64,000 nt of DNA from positions 2,175,001 to 2,239,000 of the forward strand of contig NC_008570.1 in assembly GCF_000014805.1 (NCBI RefSeq), read 5' to 3'. The DNA is from Aeromonas hydrophila subsp. hydrophila ATCC 7966 (GTDB lineage: Bacteria > Pseudomonadota > Gammaproteobacteria > Enterobacterales > Aeromonadaceae). The notes beneath the pieces were generated by a model that saw only the letters and a list, made by a program, of their open reading frames with translations, did not search any database and had not been told where the DNA came from. Made by a program: the position numbers and the translations under genes. Below are positions 8,497 to 17,370 of this stretch, piece after piece. Each line of letters begins with the position of its first letter. Position 1 is the stretch's first letter.

Positions 8497-10368
8497 TCAC
8501 AGCTCCAGCAATACCCCCAGCTCCACCACCCGGTTGGCGGGAATATGAAAGAAGTCGGTCGCCTTGAGGGAGTTGCGGTTCATCCAGACGAACAGGCCTT
8601 CTCGCCAGCGTGCCATGCCAGGCAGATCGGTGCTGACCAGATTCTCGTGGGAGAGGAAGAAGGAGGTCTTGGCCATGGTGACCTTCAAATCCTCCTGAGC
8701 GCAGGCTTGGAAGATCTCCTCCATGGAGGGCACCTCCTTGTAGCCAAAGTGGGCGACCACCTGCCAGAACCCCTCGCCAAGGTGGGTGAGCTCGATGCGC
8801 TCCTTGAAGGAGAGCCAGGGCTCGTCCTTGATCTGAACGGTCAGGAAAATGACCCGTTCATGCAGGATCTTGTTGTGTTTGAGGTTGTGCAGCATGGCGT
8901 GGGGCACCACCTGCACCGATTTGGAGAGAAACACGGCGGTGCCGGGGACCTGCAGCGGCGGGTGTGCCTGCATGTTGTCGACAAACCCCTTCAGCGCCAG
9001 TGACTTGTGCTCCAGCTTGTCGAGCACCAGCTCCCGTCCGCGCTTCCAGGTGGTCATCACTATGATGGCCAGCAGCGCAAACAGGATGGGGAGCCAGCCA
9101 CCGGCCAGAAACTTGGTGGTATTGGCGGCAAAGAAGGTGACATCGACCAGCAGCAGCGGTGCGCATATCAGTGCAATCAGCCAGCGCGACCACTTCCAGC
9201 GGCGGGCGGCTACCACCATCAGCAGCAAAGTGGTCAGTGCCATGGTGCCGGTCACCGCGATGCCGTAGGCGGCGGCCAGGTTGCTTGAACTCTGGAACCA
9301 GATGATGACGATGATGATGCCTCCCAGCAGCAGCCAGTTCACCAGCGGCAGGTAGATCTGGCCTATCTCGTGCTCCGAGGTGTGGCGGATCTCCTGACGG
9401 GGCAGGTAGCCGAGCAAAATGGCCTGGCGCACCACCGAGTAGGTGCCCGAGATCACCGCCTGGGAGGCGATGACGGTGGCCAGGGTGGCGAGGATCAGCA
9501 GGGGAAAGGCCAGCCAGGAGGGGGCGAGCAGGTAGAAGGGGTTTTCGATGGCGGCGGGATTGCGCAGCAGCAGGGCTCCCTGGCCGAAGTAGTTGAGCAG
9601 CAGGGCGGGCATTACCAGAGAACCCCAGGCCAGCTGGATGGCGCCACGGCCAAAGTGGCCCATGTCGGCGTAGAGCGCCTCCGTCCCGGTGACGCAGAGC
9701 ACGACGGCTCCCAGGGTGATGAAGGCGATACCCGGTCGGCTGACCATGAAATCGAGGGCGTAGAGCGGGTTGACGGCCTGCAGGATGGCGGGGTTTTGCA
9801 CGATCTCATAGGCCCCGAGCGCCGCCAGCACCCCGAACCAGAGCAGCATGATGGGGCCGAACAGGCGACCGATGCCGGCGGTGCCGTAATGCTGGGCCCC
9901 GAACAGGATCACCAGCACGGTGAGGGTGATGGGCAGCACGAACGGCGCCAGCTCCGGGGTGATCACCTGCAACCCTTCGACCGCCGAGAGCACCGAGATG
10001 GCGGGGGTGATCACCGCATCCCCGATGAACAGCCCCACGCCGACCAGACCGAGCAGCATGAGCAGGGCGCGCGGCTTGGCCGGGAGGCGGCGGGAGGCCA
10101 GGGAGGCGAGGGTGAGGATCCCCCCTTCTCCCTTGTCGTCGGCCCGGAGCACCAGCAGCACATATTTGAATGAGACCACGATCATGATGGTCCAGAAGAA
10201 GAGGGAGACGATGGAGAGGATCCCCTCCGGAGTGGGCTGCAGACCCAGGTGTCCGGCGAAGCTCTCCTTGAGGGCATAGAGCGGGCTGGTGCCGAGATCG
10301 CCATAGACGACCCCCAGTGCCGCCAGGGTAATGGCCATGCGCCCTTGCTGGTGTCCGTGGCTCATCAT
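8497..10368 (-). CDS. kup: Low-affinity potassium uptake protein Kup
   Basis: Potassium/proton symporter of the KUP/HAK/KT family, about 623 residues with about 12 membrane helices followed by a ~180-residue cytoplasmic C-terminal region. Signatures are ALGVVYGDLGTSPLYALKE at the N terminus, DDKGEGGILTLASLA and the VGLFIGDAVITPAISVLSAVEGL segment. The ATG at 10368 lines up with E. coli Kup; the frame is open five codons further to an ATG at 10383. Single gene with its own upstream gap. Confidence 0.95.
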   Translation of the reverse strand: MMSHGHQQGRMAITLAALGVVYGDLGTSPLYALKESFAGHLGLQPTPEGILSIVSLFFWTIMIVVSFKYVLLVLRADDKGEGGILTLASLASRRLPAKPRALLMLLGLVGVGLFIGDAVITPAISVLSAVEGLQVITPELAPFVLPITLTVLVILFGAQHYGTAGIGRLFGPIMLLWFGVLAALGAYEIVQNPAILQAVNPLYALDFMVSRPGIAFITLGAVVLCVTGTEALYADMGHFGRGAIQLAWGSLVMPALLLNYFGQGALLLRNPAAIENPFYLLAPSWLAFPLLILATLATVIASQAVISGTYSVVRQAILLGYLPRQEIRHTSEHEIGQIYLPLVNWLLLGGIIIVIIWFQSSSNLAAAYGIAVTGTMALTTLLLMVVAARRWKWSRWLIALICAPLLLVDVTFFAANTTKFLAGGWLPILFALLAIIVMTTWKRGRELVLDKLEHKSLALKGFVDNMQAHPPLQVPGTAVFLSKSVQVVPHAMLHNLKHNKILHERVIFLTVQIKDEPWLSFKERIELTHLGEGFWQVVAHFGYKEVPSMEEIFQACAQEDLKVTMAKTSFFLSHENLVSTDLPGMARWREGLFVWMNRNSLKATDFFHIPANRVVELGVLLEL

Positions 10369-10383
10369 GAAATTCCATTTCAA

Positions 10384-10830
10384 TTCAGACTGTTAATCAT
10401 GATACGCAGGCACAGGCACAAAGGAAACCCGCACCACGAAAAGGTCCCTGCGTTTGGAGTGCCGGGTTGGGTGACACAGCCCGGATGTTGCCCTGCTGGA
10501 TTTAGTGTTTGAGGGGGATGGCCAAGCGCGCATGAGCTTGCTGTCGAGTGTGCTCGAGCAGGGCCAAACAGTCTGCAACGGGGGAGGGGAAGCGGGGCTG
10601 TGTGAAAAAATGAAACGGGAACTTTTTTGCATAAAACCGCAATGAGACAACTCTTTTGTCCCCAAAAGGCTGTTTTGCGACTGAAAATGTTGGTTTTTTA
10701 GCGGCTTGGCGGCTGAAAAGGCCAAAACGCCATAAAAAATTCAAAAAACTTCTTTACCAGTGACCAATGCGTGAGTAAACTTCGTCGGCAATATTTTACA
10801 CCCCCACTTCCTCAACGGTGAGATATTGCC
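10384..10830. other. Intergenic region between kup and guaB
   Basis: The 447-base divergent gap has no convincing gene. The open frames on the minus strand (up to 110 codons) lack ribosome sites and recognisable protein features. The guaB-proximal half is AT-rich with runs of T and A and should hold the guaB promoter, for example around TATTTT at 10792-10797, but no good -35 is placed. Confidence 0.5.
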
Positions 10831-12294
10831 ATGCTCAGGATTGCCAAAGAAGCGTTAACCTTCGACGATGTACTGTTGGTTCCCGCCCACTCCGAAGTTC
10901 TTCCCAATACTGCCGATCTGCGTACCAAGCTGACCTCTGCCATCAGCCTGAACATCCCCATGATCTCCGCTGCCATGGACACAGTGACCGAAGCCCGTCT
11001 GGCTATCGCACTGGCCCAGGAAGGCGGTATCGGCTTTATCCACAAGAACATGTCCATCGAGCAGCAGGCTGCCGAAGTGCGCAAGGTCAAGAAGTACGAG
11101 AGCGGTGTGGTCACTGACCCCGTCACCGTACGCCCCGACATGACCATCGCCCAGATCAAAGAGCTGAGCCACAAGAACGGTTTCGCCGGTTATCCGGTGG
11201 TGACCGAGGGCAATCAGCTGGTCGGCATCATCACCGGTCGTGATGTGCGCTTCGTGATCGATCTCTCCCAGACTGTCGAACAGATCATGACCCAGAAGGA
11301 TCGTCTGGTCACCGTGCGTGAAGGCGCCCCCCGCGAAGAGGTGGTTGGCCTGATGCAGAAGCACCGTATCGAGAAGGTGCTGGTGGTCAACGCCGACTTC
11401 AAACTCAAGGGCATGATCACCGTCAAAGACTTCCAGAAAGCCGAGCGCAAGCCGAACGCCTGTAAAGACGACAAGGGTCGTCTGCGGGTGGGTGCTGCCG
11501 TCGGTGCCGGTGCAGGCAACGAAGAGCGCGTCGCCGCCCTGGTGGAAGCCGGTGTGGACGTGCTGCTGATCGACTCCTCCCACGGCCACTCCCAGGGCGT
11601 GCTGGATCGCATCAAGGCGACCCGCGAAGCCTACCCTGATCTGCAGATCATCGGCGGCAACGTCGCCACCGCCGCCGGTGCCAAGGCGCTGGCCGCTGCC
11701 GGCGTCAACGCCGTCAAGGTCGGTATTGGCCCGGGCTCCATCTGTACTACCCGTATCGTGACCGGCGTGGGCGTGCCCCAGATCACCGCCATCTCCGACG
11801 CCGTCGACGCGCTGGAAGGCACCGGCATCCCGGTGATTGCCGATGGTGGCATCCGCTTCTCCGGTGACGTGGCCAAGGCCATCGCCGCTGGCGCAAGCTG
11901 CGTCATGGTGGGCTCCATGTTCGCCGGTACCGAAGAGGCGCCGGGCGAGATCGAGCTCTACCAGGGTCGCTCCTTCAAATCCTACCGTGGCATGGGGTCC
12001 CTCGGCGCCATGTCCAAGGGCTCCAGCGACCGCTACTTCCAGACCGACAACGCCGCCGACAAGCTGGTGCCAGAAGGTATCGAAGGCCGCGTGCCGTACA
12101 AGGGCCGCCTCAAAGAGATCATCCACCAGCAGATGGGTGGCCTGCGCTCCTCCATGGGGTTGACCGGCAGCGCCACCATCGACGACATGCGCACCAAGGC
12201 CGAATTCGTGCGCATCTCGGGCGCCGGGATGAAAGAGTCCCACGTTCACGACGTGACCATTACCAAAGAAGCCCCCAACTATCGGATGGGCTGA
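10831..12294 (+). CDS. guaB: IMP dehydrogenase
   Basis: Oxidises IMP to XMP with NAD, the first committed step to GMP. The 487 residues match the family. A TIM barrel carries the catalytic loop [13 protein letters not shown] with the nucleophile Cys305, and two CBS domains are inserted at about residues 93-205 (start [13 protein letters not shown]; second [15 protein letters not shown]). The flap and C-terminal signatures KGSSDRYFQ and [11 protein letters not shown] are present. It is followed by guaA after 83 bases, with a GC-rich hairpin between them. Confidence 0.98.
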   Translation: MLRIAKEALTFDDVLLVPAHSEVLPNTADLRTKLTSAISLNIPMISAAMDTVTEARLAIALAQEGGIGFIHKNMSIEQQAAEVRKVKKYESGVVTDPVTVRPDMTIAQIKELSHKNGFAGYPVVTEGNQLVGIITGRDVRFVIDLSQTVEQIMTQKDRLVTVREGAPREEVVGLMQKHRIEKVLVVNADFKLKGMITVKDFQKAERKPNACKDDKGRLRVGAAVGAGAGNEERVAALVEAGVDVLLIDSSHGHSQGVLDRIKATREAYPDLQIIGGNVATAAGAKALAAAGVNAVKVGIGPGSICTTRIVTGVGVPQITAISDAVDALEGTGIPVIADGGIRFSGDVAKAIAAGASCVMVGSMFAGTEEAPGEIELYQGRSFKSYRGMGSLGAMSKGSSDRYFQTDNAADKLVPEGIEGRVPYKGRLKEIIHQQMGGLRSSMGLTGSATIDDMRTKAEFVRISGAGMKESHVHDVTITKEAPNYRMG

Positions 12295-12296
12295 TA

Positions 12297-12319
12297 AAAC
12301 GGGGCTGCGGCCCCGTTTC
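12297..12319 (+). terminator. Hairpin between guaB and guaA
   Basis: Nine-bp stem AAACGGGGC / GCCCCGTTT with loop TGCG and a short T tract. It could end some guaB transcripts or set the guaB:guaA ratio; guaA has no obvious separate strong promoter in the remaining gap. Confidence 0.65.
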
Positions 12320-12377
12320 TCCACCGCTTTTTTATCCCGTGCTTTTTGTGACAACAGCAGCCTGATGCAGGAATAAA

Positions 12378-13967
12378 ATGACTAAAGACATTCACCAGCA
12401 CCGTATCCTTATCCTCGACTTCGGTTCCCAGTACACCCAGCTGATCGCCCGCCGCGTGCGTGAAATCGGCGTCTACTGCGAACTGTGGGCCTGGGATGTG
12501 ACCGAAGAGCAGATGCGCGAATTCAATCCGAGCGGCATCATCCTCTCCGGCGGCCCCGAGTCCGTCACCGAAGCAGGCAGTCCGCGCGCCCCTGAGTACG
12601 TGTTCAACGCCGGCGTGCCGGTGTTTGGCATCTGCTACGGCATGCAGACCATGGCCGAGCAGCTGGGTGGCAAGGTGCAATCCTCCACCGAACGTGAGTT
12701 CGGCTACGCCAAGGTGGAAGTGCTGGGCAACTCTGGCAAGACCAGTGCCCTCTTGCGCAACATCGAAGATGCCATCGCCGACAACGGCAATGCGCTGCTG
12801 GATGTGTGGATGAGCCACGGTGACAAGGTCACCACCATCCCGGCCGACTTCACCACCATCGCCCAGACCGCCACCTGCCCGCACGCTGCCATGGCCAATG
12901 AGGCCAAGCGTTTCTACGGCGTGCAGTTCCACCCGGAAGTGACCCACACCCGTCAGGGTGCCCGCATGCTGGAGCACTTCGTCAAAGACATCTGCGGCTG
13001 TGAATGCCTGTGGACCCCGGCCACCATCATCGACGACGCCGTTGCCCGCATCCGTGAGCAGGTGGGTGACGACGAGGTGATCCTCGGCCTCTCCGGCGGG
13101 GTCGACTCCTCCGTGGTTGCTATGCTGGTGCACCGTGCCATCGGCGATCGCCTGACCTGCGTCTTCGTCGACAACGGTCTGCTGCGCCTGAACGAAGGCC
13201 AGCAGGTGATGGAGATGTTTGGCGATCACTTTGGTCTGAACATCGTCAAGGTCGATGCCGAAGAGCGCTTCCTCTCTGCCCTGGCCGGTGAAGATGAGCC
13301 GGAAGCCAAGCGCAAGATCATCGGCCGCGTGTTCGTCGAAGTGTTCGACGATGAAGCGAAAAAGCTGAAAAACGCCCGCTGGCTGGCGCAAGGCACCATC
13401 TATCCGGACGTCATCGAATCTGCTGCCAGCAAGACCGGCAAGGCCCACGTCATCAAGTCTCACCACAACGTCGGCGGCCTGCCGGAAGAGATGAAGATGG
13501 GTCTGGTCGAACCGCTGCGCGAGCTGTTCAAAGACGAAGTACGCCGCGTTGGCCTCGAGCTGGGTCTGCCCTACGACATGCTCTACCGTCACCCGTTCCC
13601 GGGGCCGGGTCTGGGCGTGCGGGTGCTTGGCGAAGTGAAAAAAGAGTACTGCGACCTGCTGCGCAAGGCCGATGCGGTCTTTATCGAAGAGCTGCGCAAA
13701 GCCGACCTCTACAATCAGGTCAGCCAGGCGTTCGCCGTGTTCCTGCCGGTGCGCTCCGTTGGCGTCATGGGCGATGGTCGCAAGTATGACTGGGTCATTG
13801 CACTTCGCGCCGTCGAAACCATCGACTTTATGACCGCCCACTGGGCCCACCTGCCGTACGACTTCCTCGGTCACGTCTCGAATCGCATCATCAACGAGAT
13901 CAACGGTATCTCCCGCGTGGTGTACGACGTCTCCGGCAAGCCGCCCGCAACCATCGAATGGGAATAA
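12378..13967 (+). CDS. guaA: GMP synthase (glutamine-hydrolysing)
   Basis: Converts XMP, ATP and glutamine to GMP. The 529 residues hold an N-terminal class I glutamine amidotransferase domain (about 1-205; nucleophile Cys86 in FGICYGMQ, His/Glu in [10 protein letters not shown]), an ATP-pyrophosphatase domain with the P-loop [11 protein letters not shown] (about 235-245), and the C-terminal dimerisation domain ([42 protein letters not shown] read in pieces). Second gene of the guaBA operon; a terminator follows. Confidence 0.98.
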   Translation: MTKDIHQHRILILDFGSQYTQLIARRVREIGVYCELWAWDVTEEQMREFNPSGIILSGGPESVTEAGSPRAPEYVFNAGVPVFGICYGMQTMAEQLGGKVQSSTEREFGYAKVEVLGNSGKTSALLRNIEDAIADNGNALLDVWMSHGDKVTTIPADFTTIAQTATCPHAAMANEAKRFYGVQFHPEVTHTRQGARMLEHFVKDICGCECLWTPATIIDDAVARIREQVGDDEVILGLSGGVDSSVVAMLVHRAIGDRLTCVFVDNGLLRLNEGQQVMEMFGDHFGLNIVKVDAEERFLSALAGEDEPEAKRKIIGRVFVEVFDDEAKKLKNARWLAQGTIYPDVIESAASKTGKAHVIKSHHNVGGLPEEMKMGLVEPLRELFKDEVRRVGLELGLPYDMLYRHPFPGPGLGVRVLGEVKKEYCDLLRKADAVFIEELRKADLYNQVSQAFAVFLPVRSVGVMGDGRKYDWVIALRAVETIDFMTAHWAHLPYDFLGHVSNRIINEINGISRVVYDVSGKPPATIEWE

Positions 13968-14006
13968 GCGGCTAACGCCCTTTCACCCTTCAAACATAAA
14001 AATGTA

Positions 14007-14033
14007 AAAAAGACGCCCTTGCGGCGTCTTTTC
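14007..14033 (+). terminator. Rho-independent terminator of guaBA
   Basis: Eight-bp stem AAGACGCC / GGCGTCTT with loop CTTGC, preceded by A's and followed by TTTTC. Almost the same stem recurs after the cystatin-like gene at 14688. Confidence 0.9.
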
Positions 14034-14094
14034 TTTTTCCAATCGTTTGCGCCTCACTTTTCCCCTCGCTAGCTGCTTTCTTCCCTCCCTGCCT

Positions 14095-14110
14095 CTGTCA
14101 GATATGACAG
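14095..14110. promoter_or_regulatory. Inverted repeat upstream of the cystatin-like gene
   Basis: CTGTCAGATATGACAG is a perfect 6-4-6 palindrome about 50 bases before the structured leader. It could be an operator; no regulator is identified. Confidence 0.4.
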
Positions 14111-14156
14111 GGGGTGTTTTATGGATCTCGCACTAGGCTCAGCCATGCCAATTGAG

Positions 14157-14302
14157 ACCGGTGCTGTGAGGCGAGGGTCGTGGCAGTAGGGGAGGGTGAC
14201 GACAGCAACGCCTTCATGGGCACTGTCGACACCGGACATACCAAATCTGGTGTGGCCCCCGGTGGAGTCCGGACACCACTTGAATAAACGGGGCGGAACC
14301 CG
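14157..14302 (+). ncRNA. Candidate structured leader RNA before the cystatin-like gene
   Basis: By hand the stretch folds into a nested set of helices: CCGGTG 14158-14163 with CACCGG 14230-14235, GAGGCG 14168-14173 with CGCCTT 14209-14214, GTCGT 14177-14181 with ACGAC 14199-14203. It is followed by a second stem TGGTGT 14248-14253 with ACACCA 14273-14278 and a short hairpin CGGG/CCCG at 14289-14302. The gene starts at 14346. It does not match any riboswitch core I know. Transcription of the leader is inferred. Confidence 0.45.
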
Positions 14303-14345
14303 AACAGCCAAACGAGTAGGGACAAGAGATCACGGAGGGTTTGTT

Positions 14346-14618
14346 ATGTCAGAACAAGCAGTGTTGTTGGGCGGATGGACTGCCTACCACAAGCTGAGCG
14401 CCAAAGATCAGGCCGTATTCAACCAGGCGCTGGAAGGATTTGTCGGGGTGCAGTACACCCCCTTTGAAGTCTCCACCCAGGTCGTCGCCGGCACCAACTA
14501 CCGCTTCAAATGCAAAACCACGGTGCCGCTGCCCAACCCGATCCACGGGGAAGCCGTGGTGCAGATCTTCCAATCCCTGGATGGCTCGGCCCATATCACC
14601 TCCATCACCCCGATCTGA
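14346..14618 (+). CDS. Stefin-like cystatin (predicted cysteine protease inhibitor)
   Basis: A 90-residue protein without a signal peptide. Residues 44-51 read QVVAGTNY, the first binding hairpin of cystatins (QxVxG), and residues about 73-77 read IFQSL, matching the second stefin segment (VFQSLP in human stefin B). The N-terminal Gly-Gly (LLGGW, residues 9-10) matches the third contact site. All three wedge elements of a cystatin are thus visible. The expected job is to block papain-like cysteine proteases, in the cytoplasm unless exported another way. GGAGGG precedes the ATG; the longer frame from 14196 covers the leader and is rejected. Single gene with its own terminator. Confidence 0.8.
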   Translation: MSEQAVLLGGWTAYHKLSAKDQAVFNQALEGFVGVQYTPFEVSTQVVAGTNYRFKCKTTVPLPNPIHGEAVVQIFQSLDGSAHITSITPI

Positions 14619-14685
14619 TTGGGTAGTGGGGCTAGGTGGGGAGGAGAAAAGCCCTCAACCGGTTGGCTCCAACGTCCAGCAACAA

Positions 14686-14711
14686 GAAAGACGCCTTAGG
14701 GCGTCTTTTCT
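14686..14711 (+). terminator. Terminator of the cystatin-like gene
   Basis: AAGACGCC / GGCGTCTT stem with loop TTAG and a TTTTC tail. The stem is identical to the guaA terminator stem. Confidence 0.88.
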
Positions 14712-14942
14712 TTATCTAGGATCCGGCACCGTTGATATGTGGCCAGCATTGGTACTTCTTATTTAATTTGTTGATCTTGCTCAGGAAACAGCCATCTCAC
14801 ACTTTTTATTATCTTCCTTGCTCGCTAGCATACTGGCTCGGTAACAGCCTTTTTTCGTCAAGTTAGAGTAGCCGCAGAGTTATATGGCAAGCTCAGTAAA
14901 CTGACCTGTACCGCTTCCCATCTAATCGCCATTAGAGGTCAC
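14712..14942. other. AT-rich gap before the accessory gene pair
   Basis: About 230 bases without a gene. Base composition drops sharply here, marking the left side of an AT-rich insert that runs to about 16400. It probably holds the promoter of the 110-aa gene; no site is placed with confidence. Confidence 0.4.
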
Positions 14943-15275
14943 ATGCAGCTTACAGTGCATGAAAACTGGATTGAAGGTGATGGTGTTCGCTTTAAAGGTG
15001 AATATCCAGTCCTCAGCGCATCACTGATTCACGAACACGTTTTGGTCATATATGACTGGATGGCCTTTGAGAGAAATAGCCCGGCTAGAAACCTATTTTG
15101 CTATGCTCGTGCGGGGAGTTTTATTTGGCGGGCATCAGATATTGGTCAAGGTGCGGTTGATGCCTACACCTACATTACAAGTGAATCTCCATTATGGGTA
15201 GGGAATTTTGCGGGATTCAACTGCAGAGTTGATGAGGCATCAGGTAATGTATTAGAGACATATTTCAATAAATGA
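14943..15275 (+). CDS. Conserved hypothetical protein, 110 aa
   Basis: Not recognised with a named function. The 110 residues have no signal peptide or membrane helix. The sequence is all-beta in character with many aromatic residues (LVIYDWMAFERNSPARNLFCY, about 35-56, given here as the most distinctive part in short form DWMAFERNSPARNLFCY; GNFAGFNCRVD about 89-99). Proteins of this kind are small single-domain cytoplasmic proteins in accessory regions. AT-rich compared with the chromosome around it. It lies 65 bases upstream of the TIR-like gene on the same strand, so the two may be co-transcribed. An immunity- or regulator-type role is possible but unproved. Confidence 0.75.
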   Translation: MQLTVHENWIEGDGVRFKGEYPVLSASLIHEHVLVIYDWMAFERNSPARNLFCYARAGSFIWRASDIGQGAVDAYTYITSESPLWVGNFAGFNCRVDEASGNVLETYFNK

Positions 15276-15340
15276 CCCTTAATATATTATTTACTTCGTT
15301 CACGGCTTTGCGAATTTTTTAACAAAAAATTGGAGAGACT

Positions 15341-16150
15341 ATGAGAAAGCCAAGAGTATTTATCGGTTCATCTGTTGAAAGCCTACCTATAGCAGATGCA
15401 ATTGCTGAAAACTTAGAGTTTGATGCAGAAGTTACAATATGGCGGAATGGTACATTTAATATTTCGAGTAACGCTCTTGATGACTTGATTTCAAAAGCTA
15501 AGTCTGTGGATTTCTCTATTTTCATTTTTTCTCCTGATGATCTGACAATTATTAGATCTAGAGAAAAGTATGTTGTAAGAGATAACGTAGTTTTTGAACT
15601 TGGTTTGTTTATTGGTGCAATAGGAAAGAACCGGTGTTTTATTGTAAAGCCACGTGGCGTTGACTTGCATTTCCCAAGTGATCTTCTAGGTATTACTCCA
15701 ACTGATTTTGATGCAAACAGAAGTGATGAAGACTTAGCGTCATCTCTCAATTACTCAGCTACACAAATAAAACGAGCTTTCAAACTACAAGGTTTGCTTG
15801 AACTTGATTCTGTTCAGGAAAAATCACGTATTGATGTAAATGTTCAATTAGCAACGCTTACCGACACAGATATGATCGCATTGTCAGTGTTGCTTGAGTC
15901 TGTAAACTCAGATGTTGATGGTTGCGTTAGTTGGGATTTGTATAATCGTTTCATTAAATATGATTTAAGTTCGGCTAAAATCAACTTAGCTATAATAAAA
16001 CTCACCCGTTTAGGCATGATCGAAAAATTAAATAGCTCTGATTTCAATGGTAATGAGTATTTTAGCTACAAGTTAACTGAGTACGGAAATGACGTTTGTC
16101 TATCAAATCAAGATCGTATTGAAACTCTTACTTCACCAGAGAAATGTTAA
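15341..16150 (+). CDS. TIR-like nucleotide-binding protein
   Basis: Protein of 269 residues. The N-terminal ~145 residues are a TIR-like fold: KPRVFIGSSVE at residues 3-13, SIFIFSPDD about 58-67, and RDNVVFELGLFIGAIGKNRCFIV (about 80-102; key residues R-D-N-V-x-F-E-x-G). This is the hallmark of the predicted nucleotide-binding TIR-like family, which includes NAD-degrading effectors of anti-phage systems. The C-terminal ~100 residues look like a winged helix (WDLYNRFIKYDLSS, LTRLGMIEKL). GGAGAG precedes the ATG. Strongly AT-rich beside high-GC neighbours, a sign of transfer. No cyclase, STING domain or Argonaute gene is nearby, so it is an orphan effector or DNA-binding sensor. Function is inference. 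Confidence 0.8.
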   Translation: MRKPRVFIGSSVESLPIADAIAENLEFDAEVTIWRNGTFNISSNALDDLISKAKSVDFSIFIFSPDDLTIIRSREKYVVRDNVVFELGLFIGAIGKNRCFIVKPRGVDLHFPSDLLGITPTDFDANRSDEDLASSLNYSATQIKRAFKLQGLLELDSVQEKSRIDVNVQLATLTDTDMIALSVLLESVNSDVDGCVSWDLYNRFIKYDLSSAKINLAIIKLTRLGMIEKLNSSDFNGNEYFSYKLTEYGNDVCLSNQDRIETLTSPEKC

Positions 16151-16190
16151 TCTGGCTGGGGTATTCCTCCGCTATTTAGAGTGTTGTAGT

Positions 16191-16291
16191 TGTAGGGTGC
16201 AATGAAATTGCACCTCTACTTTTGTTCCTTCTAGTTTGCCAAAAAGTCGCTCTGAAAACGGTGCAATGCGCTGCGCTTATTGCATCCTACA
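16191..16291. repeat. MITE-like element with 13-bp terminal inverted repeats
   Basis: TGTAGGGTGCAAT at 16191-16203 is the inverted partner (12 of 13) of ATTGCATCCTACA at 16279-16291, bounding about 101 bases without a gene. Each end also forms its own hairpin: GTGCAAT/ATTGCAC at the left, where a TTTT tract makes it a possible terminator for the TIR-like gene, and GCAATGCGC / GCGCTTATTGC at the right. Confidence 0.55.
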
Positions 16292-16491
16292 TGTCTCGTT
16301 AATTTGCTGGGGTGGTGTTGCTAAGCGCTATGTCTCGCCAAAGCAACAAAAAGGGGCGATCTGCGTCCCGACTCTGCTAATGCCCTCGCTTTATATCGTG
16401 AATGCTCGTTCGGCGTGACCTTGATAGTTTGCTGACTCACAACCAACACTCCTGTTTCTCCCCCATCAGGGCGAGCAGAAAAAGGCCACGC
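16292..16491. other. Gap before the Ada-like gene
   Basis: Two hundred bases between the MITE-like repeat and the 3' end of the convergent Ada-like gene. No gene or clear site seen. Confidence 0.4.
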
Positions 16492-17319
16492 TCACTCATA
16501 CCTCGCCGCTTCCCAGGCGTGTATCGCCTGTTTGCGGGTCTCGCCCCAGTGATAGCCGCCGAGTTTGCCGTTTTGCTGGATGACTCTGTGGCAGGGGATC
16601 ATCAAGGCGACGGGGTTGGCGCCCACCGCCAGCCCCACGGCGCGAGCTGCCTTGTGATTGCCGACGGCGCTCGCCACCTGGGCGTAGCTCACTACCTTGG
16701 CGGGCGGGATCTGCAGCAGCGCCCGCCAAACGCTGATCTGAAAGTTGGTGCCGCTCACGTGCAAGGAGATAGGACGATCCTGTGCCTTGCTGGTATCGAA
16801 CATGGTGTGGATGACCCCCCGGGTGCGTGATGGCGCCTCCCTCAGTTCTGCCTCTGGCCAGCTGTGGGCAAGGGCGGCCAGCGGCGCCTGTGGATTCTGG
16901 TCATCGAGAAACGAGAAGTTGCACACCCCTCGCGGGGTCAGGGCGACAAACGCCTGGCCGAAGGGGGTGTCATGCACCCCGTGATCGATAACCAGCCCGG
17001 CGCCGCGTTGCTTGTACTCACCCGGCGTCACCGCTTCGAGCTGCACGAAGTGATCGTAGAGCCGCGAGCCGCTGCTCAGGCCCAGGGTATCGGCCACCTC
17101 CAGCAGCGGGCGTGATTCCTGCAGCAGTGCCTTGGCCCGCTCCAGAGTCAGCACCTGCAGATAGCGTTTGGGCGTCACCCCGGCCCAGCGGCTGAACAGC
17201 CGCTGGAAGTGAAAGGGGCTTAAGTGAACGTGCGCCGCTATCTCGTCCAGGGTGGGCTGGCGCGCCACCTGGCTTGCGATAAAACGGATGGCATCGGCGA
17301 TGCGGGCGTAATCAGACAT
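16492..17319 (-). CDS. Ada-like AraC regulator / methylated-DNA-protein cysteine methyltransferase
   Basis: Protein of 275 residues. An AraC-type double helix-turn-helix (about 8-105; LDEIAAHVHLSPFHFQRLFSRWAGVTPKRYLQ in part) is followed by an O6-alkylguanine transferase domain (about 110-270) with the active site PCHRVI and the helix KAARAVGLAVGANP. It removes alkyl groups from guanine. The N-terminal zinc/Cys phosphotriester domain of full Ada is missing, so methyl-phosphate sensing of the E. coli kind is not expected. Same strand as the SDR gene upstream, about 50 bases away, and may be co-transcribed with it. Confidence 0.93.
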   Translation of the reverse strand: MSDYARIADAIRFIASQVARQPTLDEIAAHVHLSPFHFQRLFSRWAGVTPKRYLQVLTLERAKALLQESRPLLEVADTLGLSSGSRLYDHFVQLEAVTPGEYKQRGAGLVIDHGVHDTPFGQAFVALTPRGVCNFSFLDDQNPQAPLAALAHSWPEAELREAPSRTRGVIHTMFDTSKAQDRPISLHVSGTNFQISVWRALLQIPPAKVVSYAQVASAVGNHKAARAVGLAVGANPVALMIPCHRVIQQNGKLGGYHWGETRKQAIHAWEAARYE

Positions 17320-17370
17320 AAGGCGCTCTCACGATAGGTTTGCAGCCGCAGGATATGGGGTGCGACAAGG

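Noticed and set aside
10393..10744. Two minus-strand frames (110 and 80 codons) upstream of guaB
   Set aside because: No ribosome site, no domain, and they overlap each other in the AT-rich promoter gap.
10855..12354. 499-codon open frame opposite guaB
   Set aside because: Antisense shadow of guaB; no recognisable protein.
14196..14345. Upstream extension of the cystatin-like frame by 50 codons
   Set aside because: The internal ATG has GGAGGG upstream and gives the cystatin length; the extension covers the structured leader.
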